From an uncultured Ruminococcus sp. (GTDB taxonomy: Bacteria; Bacillota; Clostridia; Oscillospirales; Ruminococcaceae), in contig CAMHUJ010000161.1 in NCBI GenBank assembly GCA_946188175.1, positions 1 to 5,132 of the forward strand: a DNA stretch of 5,132 nt. The letters are read 5' to 3'. The position numbers were made by a program, and so were the translations under genes. A model generated the notes under the pieces. The model saw only the letters and a list, made by a program, of their open reading frames with translations, had not been told where the DNA came from and searched no databases. Below, piece after piece: positions 1 through 4,864 of the stretch. The stretch's first letter is position 1. The number at the start of each line of letters is the position of its first letter.

Positions 1-2
1 CG

Positions 3-1451
3 CTGACCGAGTATCTGCGCCGCAAAGAGACGCAGGAATCCTTCCGCCAGCTGATCCTCTCGATTGTCTCTGCGATTGACGGTCTTTCGGAGTACATGAT
101 CGACACCGATCAGGTGCTGCTGAACACTGATTATGTCTTTATCAACTACGTGACCAGACAGGTGACCTTCATCTGCCTGCCGTTTACGGATAAATCCGAT
201 CTGCCGACGACCGATCTCTACGGCTTCTTCCGTCAGGTCTTCACGATCTCGGTGCCGACCGTCGAGCTCCATGCCGGTGAGGTCAGCTATTCCAATATGG
301 TGATGAATGCCATGGGCAATCCGGCAGGCTTCTCGCTCGATAATATCCGCAAGGTGCTCGAGCCGGATCAGATGCCGCATCAGCAGGCGCCGCAGAGCGT
401 TCAGGTCATGACGCAGTCTGCATTTGAGCAGGGATCCGCTGCATCCGCGGCAGGCGATGTGGCTTTTGAGCCGGGTGTCGCCTTCCCGCAGCCGTCTGCC
501 CCGAAGGAGTCGAAGGGCGGCAAGAAGGAAAAGGGCAAGAAGAAGGAAAAGGCGGACGCAGCCGTTCAGCCGGTTCCGATGCCCGATGATGCGGACAAAG
601 AGGATAAGGGTCTCTTTGGCAAGCTCAAGAAGAAGTTTAAGAAGAAGGATGCCGAGGATGAAGTCAGCGGCGGCCTCTCCGATCTTGCAAGCGGCAAGCC
701 GAAGCAGTCAGTTCAGGCTCCTGTGCAGCAGCCGCCTGTTCCGCAGCAGGTACCGGTCCAGCAACCCGTTCAGCCGCCTGTTCAGCCGCAGGCACCGGCT
801 GTCTCGCCGATCCCGCAGAATGCGAATGTCGCACCGAATCATACGATTCTGATTCCGTCCGGCAGCCCTGTTCAGCCGCTTTCTCCGCAGGGCATTGCCG
901 CAATGAGTGCCCGTATGGATCAGGCGCAGCAGAATCTGTTCTCTGCACCGGCACCGAATGCCATTCCGCAGACGCCCGATATGAACAATGTTCTCGGCGG
1001 CGGTATGTCCGGTCTGCCGTCTGTCGGTCTGCCGCCTGTGCAGGCACCGGCTCCGGTACAGCTTCCGCCCGAAGTGCTCGCTGTTTCGGCAGATGAAGCC
1101 GATCCCAAGACGGTCGTCATGTTCCCGGACGACGACAAGACCGTTCTGATGCACAAGTCTTATCTGATCCGCAAGCGCGACGGCTCGAAGTTTACGCTTG
1201 AGCAGCCGCTGATCCGCGTCGGCAGAAACCGTCCGGATGTCGAGATCAATCTCCGCGGCAACAATCATGTCGGTCATATGCATGCAAGCCTGCTTATGGT
1301 GGGCGGCAGCTATGCAGTCGTCGATCATGAGTCCGTGAACCATACCTATCTGAATCATCAGCAGCTCGAGCCGCAGAAGCAGTATCCGCTGAAGAACGGC
1401 GATGTCCTTGCATTTGCGGATGAAGAATTTGAATTCCAGACCGAAGGATAA
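3..1451 (+). CDS. DUF6382-like / FHA domain adaptor protein, 5' partial
   Basis: Probable cytoplasmic phosphothreonine-reading adaptor. The frame is open to the left edge, so the ATG at 96 is probably internal and the true start lies outside; 482 residues are visible, numbered here from the codon at 3. Residues 1 to about 110 resemble the DUF6382 domain often found before FHA domains in Firmicutes (for example the stretch YMIDTDQVLLNTDYVFI); this is recognised by eye only. Next come two lysine-rich clusters (513-551 and 612-647), then a Pro/Gln/Val-rich disordered linker. The C-terminal FHA domain covers about residues 384-482, with G407-R408, H427, S444, N446 and N451 at canonical positions. 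The usual Ser-Arg of the S-R-x-H motif is Gly424-His425, so phosphopeptide binding may be altered. Two K-T-V-(V/L)-M motifs (T370, T380) sit directly before the FHA fold. The next gene encodes a PP2C phosphatase and is translationally close. The FHA call is firm; the DUF6382 call is likely. Confidence 0.88.
   Translation: MTEYLRRKETQESFRQLILSIVSAIDGLSEYMIDTDQVLLNTDYVFINYVTRQVTFICLPFTDKSDLPTTDLYGFFRQVFTISVPTVELHAGEVSYSNMVMNAMGNPAGFSLDNIRKVLEPDQMPHQQAPQSVQVMTQSAFEQGSAASAAGDVAFEPGVAFPQPSAPKESKGGKKEKGKKKEKADAAVQPVPMPDDADKEDKGLFGKLKKKFKKKDAEDEVSGGLSDLASGKPKQSVQAPVQQPPVPQQVPVQQPVQPPVQPQAPAVSPIPQNANVAPNHTILIPSGSPVQPLSPQGIAAMSARMDQAQQNLFSAPAPNAIPQTPDMNNVLGGGMSGLPSVGLPPVQAPAPVQLPPEVLAVSADEADPKTVVMFPDDDKTVLMHKSYLIRKRDGSKFTLEQPLIRVGRNRPDVEINLRGNNHVGHMHASLLMVGGSYAVVDHESVNHTYLNHQQLEPQKQYPLKNGDVLAFADEEFEFQTEG
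513..647 (+). other. Two lysine-rich clusters in the FHA protein
   Basis: Codons 513-551 encode a K/G/E run (KGGKKEKGKKKEK) and 612-647 encode LFGKLKKKFKKK, separated by an acidic segment. They lie between the N-terminal domain and the Pro/Gln linker. The second cluster could form a short amphipathic basic helix suited to binding the inner membrane face or an acidic partner. That role is inference; the composition is seen directly. Confidence 0.55.
711..805 (+). repeat. Pro/Gln/Val-rich imperfect repeat in the FHA gene
   Basis: Degenerate repeats of CCTGTTCAGCCG-type units encode PVQQP and PVQP peptides (VQAPVQQPPVPQQ and onward). A second, weaker patch of the same kind lies near 1036-1070. 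It forms a flexible spacer between the N-terminal domain and the FHA domain. Copies are imperfect, so slippage is less likely here than in the kinase linker. Confidence 0.6.
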
Positions 1452-1456
1452 AGGAG
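1451..1456 (+). promoter_or_regulatory. Ribosome binding site of the phosphatase gene
   Basis: AAGGAG begins on the last base of the adaptor stop codon (TAA, 1449-1451) and lies 6 nt before the ATG at 1463. It fixes the phosphatase start and implies that adaptor and phosphatase are co-transcribed, probably with coupled translation. Confidence 0.85.
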
Positions 1457-1462
1457 TCTTAC

Positions 1463-2311
1463 ATGATCCAGTATCTTGCAGCGGCAGGGACCGATAACGG
1501 TCTGATTGCCCAGCGCAATCAGGACAGCTTCGGCGCAAAGGTGTTCAGCAGCAGCTACGGCAGTATGACTGCTGCGATCATGTGCGACGGCATGGGCGGC
1601 TATGACAGCGGCGAGGTTGCCAGCGCAACCGTCGTTGATGCCTTCCAGCGCTGGCTTCTGCGCAGACTGCCTGTCATTGCGGAGACGGAGCCCGACCGGG
1701 ATACCGTTTTTGAAGAATGGACAGGACTGATCGAGCTCTGCAACCAGAAAATTATCCGCTACGGCGAGCAGCACGGCGTCCGGCTCGGTACGACCGCAGC
1801 GCTTTTCCTCGCCACGCAGGAGCAGTATATGATCCTGAATGTCGGCGACTGCCGCGTTTATGAAATCCGCGATGCCGTAAAGCAGATCACGCGCGATCAG
1901 ACGCTGGTCGAGCGGGAGTTTCAGGCGGGTCTGCTGACGGCGGAAGAGGTGAAAACCGACCCGCGCGGCCATGTGCTTGCGGAGTGCGTCGGCATTATGC
2001 CTGAGGTACATCCTGATTATTATATCGGCAAGGTGCAGCCGGAGAGTGTCTTCCTGCTTTGCTGTGACGGCTTCCGCCACAAGATCGGCGAGGAGGAAAT
2101 GCTCGCATATTTTGCACCGGAGCATATGCGGACCTGTGAGCAGATGCAGCGGCAGATCCGCGGCCTGATTGACATGAATAAGCAGCAGGGCGAAACCGAC
2201 AACATCTCTGCGATCACAATCCTTGCCGAGCAGAAGGCGGACGACAGCAAGTCTTCGCTCAGCGTCATGCAGGAATTCTGCTATACCGACAGCAGTGAGC
2301 TTGCAGAATAA
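1463..2311 (+). CDS. PP2C-family (PPM) serine/threonine phosphatase
   Basis: Metal-dependent (Mn/Mg) protein phosphatase that would remove phosphate from Ser/Thr residues, most likely opposing the kinase encoded at 2526. At 282 residues it is a stand-alone catalytic domain with no signal peptide or membrane helix, so it should be cytoplasmic. PP2C motifs appear in order: N19-Q20-D21 (motif 1), C41-D42-G43-M44-G45-G46, G109-T110-T111, V127-G128-D129-C130-R131, C201-D202-G203 and T245-D246-N247. D42, G43, D202 and D246 match the dinuclear metal ligands. Motif 1 normally reads R-x-x-N-(E/Q)-D; here the Arg position is A16, with an Arg at 18 instead. GDSR is GDCR, a mild change. The ATG at 1463 follows AAGGAG by 6 nt and is 11 nt past the adaptor stop. 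A polar tail of about 30 residues follows the last motif. Family assignment is firm; the substrate is inferred from neighbours. Confidence 0.95.
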   Translation: MIQYLAAAGTDNGLIAQRNQDSFGAKVFSSSYGSMTAAIMCDGMGGYDSGEVASATVVDAFQRWLLRRLPVIAETEPDRDTVFEEWTGLIELCNQKIIRYGEQHGVRLGTTAALFLATQEQYMILNVGDCRVYEIRDAVKQITRDQTLVEREFQAGLLTAEEVKTDPRGHVLAECVGIMPEVHPDYYIGKVQPESVFLLCCDGFRHKIGEEEMLAYFAPEHMRTCEQMQRQIRGLIDMNKQQGETDNISAITILAEQKADDSKSSLSVMQEFCYTDSSELAE

Positions 2312-2319
2312 CGATCGGG

Positions 2320-2354
2320 AGAGGGAGCCTTTCAGAGCGGCTTCCTCTTCTTTT
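2320..2354 (+). terminator. Rho-independent terminator after the phosphatase gene
   Basis: A 10-bp stem (AGAGGGAGCC at 2320-2329 with GGCTTCCTCT at 2339-2348, one G-U wobble) closes a 9-nt loop and is followed by TCTTTT at 2349-2354. It starts 8 nt after the phosphatase stop codon. It should end the adaptor-phosphatase transcript, although the short interrupted T tract could allow readthrough into the kinase. Confidence 0.75.
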
Positions 2355-2405
2355 GAAGCATCCGGTTGCCGCCGTAGTTGCCAAAAATTAGGCATATGTT
2401 TTATC

Positions 2406-2434
2406 TGGACGAACGTGCAGTAAAATGGTATAAT
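2406..2434 (+). promoter_or_regulatory. Extended -10 sigma-A type promoter for the kinase gene
   Basis: A perfect TATAAT (2429-2434) is preceded by TGG (2426-2428), giving the extended -10 form TGnTATAAT. With a 17-nt spacer the -35 is TGGACG (2406-2411), matching TTGACA at four of six positions. The start point would be about 2440-2442, leaving a leader of about 85 nt before the ATG at 2526. It lies downstream of the terminator in AT-rich DNA, as expected for an independent kinase transcript. Confidence 0.72.
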
Positions 2435-2453
2435 TACACTGTATATTTATGTC

Positions 2454-2469
2454 CCGTTTTTACGGTTTT
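2454..2469 (+). other. Small hairpin with T tract in the kinase leader
   Basis: CCGT (2454-2457) and ACGG (2462-2465) pair around TTTT and are followed by TTTT (2466-2469). The stem is only 4 bp, too weak to call a terminator. A GC-rich stretch at 2471-2492 could form a second small stem (GCGG with CCGC). No riboswitch class is recognised in the leader. Confidence 0.25.
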
Positions 2470-2511
2470 AGCTGCGGCTGCGGTGCCCCGCGCACTGTTG
2501 CTGTCAATGAC

Positions 2512-2518
2512 AAAGGAG
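2512..2518 (+). promoter_or_regulatory. Ribosome binding site of the kinase gene
   Basis: AAAGGAG lies 7 nt before the ATG at 2526 and decides this start. The resulting N-terminus begins directly with the first CxxC of a zinc ribbon, which supports the choice. Confidence 0.88.
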
Positions 2519-2525
2519 ACTGAAT

Positions 2526-4844
2526 ATGTATTGTTATTTCTGCATGAAGGAAACCGTTGAGCAGAACGGAATCTGCCTCAGCTGCGGCAGAACCTTCGCA
2601 AGAGACGAAGACCGGAATCATCTGCTTCCGGGCACGATGCTCAAGGGAAAATATATGGTCGGCAATGTGCTGGGGCAGGGCGGCTTCGGCATCACCTATG
2701 CCGGCAGAGACACGACGCTGGATATCCGCATTGCGATCAAGGAGTACTATCCGACCGGACATGCCAGCCGCGACTGTCTCTCGACAAACGATGTGACGCT
2801 GCTGTCCGGACCGAATGAAGCCTATTTCGCAAACGGCAAGGAGCGCTTCCTTACCGAGGCGAAGGCGCTCGCAAAATTCAACCGTTCCGGCAATATTGTC
2901 CATGCGAGGGATTTCTTCGAGCTGAACAATACCGCGTACATCATCATGGATTTCGTCGAGGGCAAGGACCTCCGGCATTTCCTGCGCGAAAACGGCAAGG
3001 TCGAGCCGCAGAAGCTCGTGGACTGGTTCATGCCGATCCTCAATGTGCTCGGCAAGGTGCATGCAGAGGGTCTGATCCACCGCGATATCAGTCCGGACAA
3101 CATCATCGTCGAGAACGGCGAGCTGATTCTGATTGACTTCGGTGCCGCGCGCGACGTCGAAGCAACAAAGAGCCTTTCGGTCATGCTCAAGCCCGGCTAT
3201 GCGCCCGGCGAGCAGTATACCTCCGACCGCTCCCAGCAGGGACCGTGGACGGATATCTACGCGGTCTGCGCGACGATGTACGAGTGCATCACCGGCATCA
3301 CGCCGCAGGAATCGAGCAGCCGTCTGTTTGAGGATCATCTCCAGAAGCCCTCACAGCTCGGCATTGCGATCCCGCCGCATATCGAAGCCGCGCTCATGCA
3401 CGGTATGGCGAATAAATACAAGGACCGTCCGCAGAATATGCAGCAGCTCATAGCAGAGCTGAGCGGTGCAATCGCGCCGGCATTCGATCCGGACCCCAAG
3501 ACCGTGCTCATGGACGACCCGAAGACGGTGCTCATGACGCAGCCCGGCGATACGCAGCTGACCGGCGTCGAGATCGGTCACCTGACGACCGGCGTACCTG
3601 TCCAGACCGGTGAAATGACCAAGGCAATGACCGCCGTACCGGAGCGTGCAGGCAAGAAGAAGTTTATTGCCGCGATTGCAGTGATCTGTGCACTGCTGTT
3701 ACTTGGCGGTGTCGGTGCATCGGCGGTGCTGAACCGTGCAAAGACGAGTCCTTCCGCGGAAAACTCCACCGAGACCACGACCACCATGACCGTCACTGAG
3801 GCGACCTCCGAAGACTCCGCCTATGAAAGCACCGAAGGCATGATCGGTACGGATACGAAGCCCGAAACGACCTTGCTCGGCGCCGTGACGACCAAATCCA
3901 AATCCAAGAAAACCACCGCCGTCACCACGACTACTACGGATGATGATGATGACGACGATGAAACGACAAGCAAATCCAAGCGGATCAGAACGACACCAAC
4001 GGATGGTCCCGATCCGGATCCGGATCCGGATCCGCAGCCTGCCGTGAATCCGCCGACTCCTGTGAAGACGACGGAAAAGCCCGCGAAGACAACAGAAAAG
4101 ACGACAGAGAGAACCACAACGAAAACGACCAAGCCCACGACGAAGCCGACTACCAAGCCGACGACCAAAACAGAAGTCAAGACCGAACCGCCGACAGAGC
4201 CTCCGGTTCAGACTGATCCGCCGCGTGAGCGTCAGGACCTCAATTATGTCGATCTGACAGACGGCGGTGTCCGCATCTGCGGCTTCAGTCAGCGGAAAAA
4301 GCATCTGGATATTCCGGCGACGCTCAACGGCAGACCGGTCACGGAGATCGAGGAGTACGCTTTCCAGGATGAGACGATCATCGAATCGGTCAGCCTGCCG
4401 GATTCGCTCAAGAGCATCGGCGCAAATGCCTTCGACGGCTGCTCGAATCTGCGTGAGCTCACGCTGCCGGACAGCGTGGAGAAAATCGGCGATTATGCAT
4501 TCGCTGACTGCGGCATCGAAAAGCTCAAGCTCTCGAACGGCTTGCGGGATATCAATGCGTATGCATTCTATCAGAATGAGAAGCTGAAAAAGGTCGTGAT
4601 CCCGAGCGGCGTTGAAAACATCGGCGATTACGCATTCTGCCAGTGCACGGCGCTGGAAAAGGTCTGCATCCCGATGAGCGTAAACAGAATCGGTACGCAG
4701 AGCTTCAACGGGTATCCGCCGATCGAATGCGAGGTCTATTTCAGCGGCACGCAGCCGGACTGGAATGAAAAGGACTTTGCATCCTCTGCTTTCTACACCT
4801 CGACACCGAAGCAACTGCCTGAATATTTGTTCGATACAGTTTAA
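2526..4844 (+). CDS. Transmembrane Ser/Thr kinase with zinc ribbon and LRR ectodomain
   Basis: Predicted receptor-like kinase of 772 residues that phosphorylates Ser/Thr on cytoplasmic targets. Order: zinc ribbon (C3-x2-C6, C17-x2-C20); kinase domain about 43-315; cytoplasmic juxtamembrane segment with two DPKTVLM motifs (T326, T334); basic KKK at 377-379 and a transmembrane helix about 380-402; Thr/Lys/Asp/Pro-rich linker about 404-574; BspA-type (LRR_5) leucine-rich repeats from about 580 to the end. Kinase residues seen: glycine loop G50-Q-G-G-F-G55, K72 in AIKEYYP, H185-R-D187 with N192, D204-F-G206, and APGEQY in place of APE. The catalytic loop reads HRDISPDN, with Ser189 where Ser/Thr kinases usually have Lys; the main catalytic residues remain, so activity is expected. 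The positive-inside rule puts the kinase inside and the LRRs outside. No PASTA repeats, so it is not a classical PrkC/PknB. It has its own promoter, while its likely phosphatase and FHA partner lie upstream. The ligand is unknown. Confidence 0.95.
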   Translation: MYCYFCMKETVEQNGICLSCGRTFARDEDRNHLLPGTMLKGKYMVGNVLGQGGFGITYAGRDTTLDIRIAIKEYYPTGHASRDCLSTNDVTLLSGPNEAYFANGKERFLTEAKALAKFNRSGNIVHARDFFELNNTAYIIMDFVEGKDLRHFLRENGKVEPQKLVDWFMPILNVLGKVHAEGLIHRDISPDNIIVENGELILIDFGAARDVEATKSLSVMLKPGYAPGEQYTSDRSQQGPWTDIYAVCATMYECITGITPQESSSRLFEDHLQKPSQLGIAIPPHIEAALMHGMANKYKDRPQNMQQLIAELSGAIAPAFDPDPKTVLMDDPKTVLMTQPGDTQLTGVEIGHLTTGVPVQTGEMTKAMTAVPERAGKKKFIAAIAVICALLLLGGVGASAVLNRAKTSPSAENSTETTTTMTVTEATSEDSAYESTEGMIGTDTKPETTLLGAVTTKSKSKKTTAVTTTTTDDDDDDDETTSKSKRIRTTPTDGPDPDPDPDPQPAVNPPTPVKTTEKPAKTTEKTTERTTTKTTKPTTKPTTKPTTKTEVKTEPPTEPPVQTDPPRERQDLNYVDLTDGGVRICGFSQRKKHLDIPATLNGRPVTEIEEYAFQDETIIESVSLPDSLKSIGANAFDGCSNLRELTLPDSVEKIGDYAFADCGIEKLKLSNGLRDINAYAFYQNEKLKKVVIPSGVENIGDYAFCQCTALEKVCIPMSVNRIGTQSFNGYPPIECEVYFSGTQPDWNEKDFASSAFYTSTPKQLPEYLFDTV
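3492..3536 (+). other. Tandem DPKTVLM juxtamembrane motif in the kinase
   Basis: Two copies of D-P-K-T-V-L-M (3492-3512 and 3516-3536; T326 and T334) stand 8 residues apart just after the kinase domain. Near-identical motifs precede the FHA domain of the upstream protein at 1101-1121 (DPKTVVM) and 1131-1151 (DDKTVLM). Thr with hydrophobic residues at +1 and +2 resembles known bacterial kinase and FHA target sites such as the ETTSVF motif of GarA/OdhI. Autophosphorylation and FHA docking are inferred. Confidence 0.6.
3939..3959 (+). repeat. GAT/GAC run encoding seven aspartates
   Basis: Seven Asp codons (four GAT, two GAC, one GAT) encode D472-D478 in the extracellular linker, directly after a run of threonines. 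The acidic patch could bind calcium or cell-wall cations; that is a guess from composition. Confidence 0.8.
4011..4034 (+). repeat. Four perfect GATCCG hexamers (Asp-Pro repeat)
   Basis: Four perfect in-frame copies of GATCCG encode (DP)4, residues 496-503, followed by QP. Identical hexamers at DNA level suggest recent slippage expansion, and changes in copy number would keep the reading frame. The peptide would be an extended rigid spacer of the linker. Confidence 0.85.
4125..4169 (+). repeat. TTKP tandem peptide repeat
   Basis: Three 12-bp units encode TTKP, followed by a partial TTK. Synonymous codons differ between units (ACGACC, ACGACG, ACTACC), so the peptide is kept while the DNA drifts. 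This points to selection on linker composition. Such Thr/Pro/Lys linkers are typical of surface proteins in Ruminococcus-like bacteria and may be O-glycosylated. Confidence 0.75.
4392..4733 (+). repeat. BspA-type leucine-rich repeats in the kinase ectodomain
   Basis: Five successive repeats begin at residues 623, 646, 668, 691 and 714, a spacing of 23, 22, 23 and 23. They follow the pattern L/I-P-x-S/G-(L/V)-x-x-I-G-x-x-A/S-F, for example SLPDSLKSIGANAF. A less regular repeat (DIPATLNGRPVTEIEEYAF) precedes them from about residue 601. This is the LRR_5 (BspA/TpLRR) type, known in surface adhesion and protein binding. Confidence 0.88.
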
Positions 4845-4850
4845 GACATG

Positions 4851-4855
4851 AAAGG
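4851..4855 (+). promoter_or_regulatory. Ribosome binding site of the downstream secreted-protein gene
   Basis: AAAGG lies 9 nt before the ATG at 4865, within the 20-nt gap after the kinase stop codon. It favours 4865 over the in-frame ATGs at 4871 and 4874. No terminator or promoter is visible in the gap, so the gene is probably co-transcribed with the kinase. Confidence 0.65.
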
Positions 4856-4864
4856 TTTACATCT

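Noticed and set aside
96..98. ATG at 96 as the start of the FHA protein
   Set aside because: The frame is open to the window edge, the upstream codons encode peptide that fits the same N-terminal domain, and no ribosome binding site precedes this ATG.
708..1538. Minus-strand ORF of 276 codons opposite the FHA gene
   Set aside because: It is opposite the Pro/Gln linker and FHA domain, is Arg-rich throughout, and crosses the gene junction without any start signal.
1358..2395. Long minus-strand ORF of 345 codons opposite the phosphatase gene
   Set aside because: The + strand here encodes all PP2C motifs in order with a good ribosome binding site. The reverse frame stays open because of GC-rich codon bias and its product shows no recognisable domain.
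2378..2406. TTGCCA at 2378-2383 as an alternative -35 box
   Set aside because: No acceptable -10 hexamer lies 16-18 nt downstream, whereas the extended TATAAT at 2429 is far better.
3939..4169. Repeats in the kinase linker as a CRISPR array or mobile element
   Set aside because: Units are short, in frame, and encode low-complexity peptide with no spacers or flanking duplications.
3699..4814. Long minus-strand ORF of 371 codons opposite the kinase ectodomain
   Set aside because: It mirrors the repetitive linker and LRR codons, giving Arg/Ile-rich low-complexity peptide. The + strand has regular 23-residue repeats and a continuous domain architecture.
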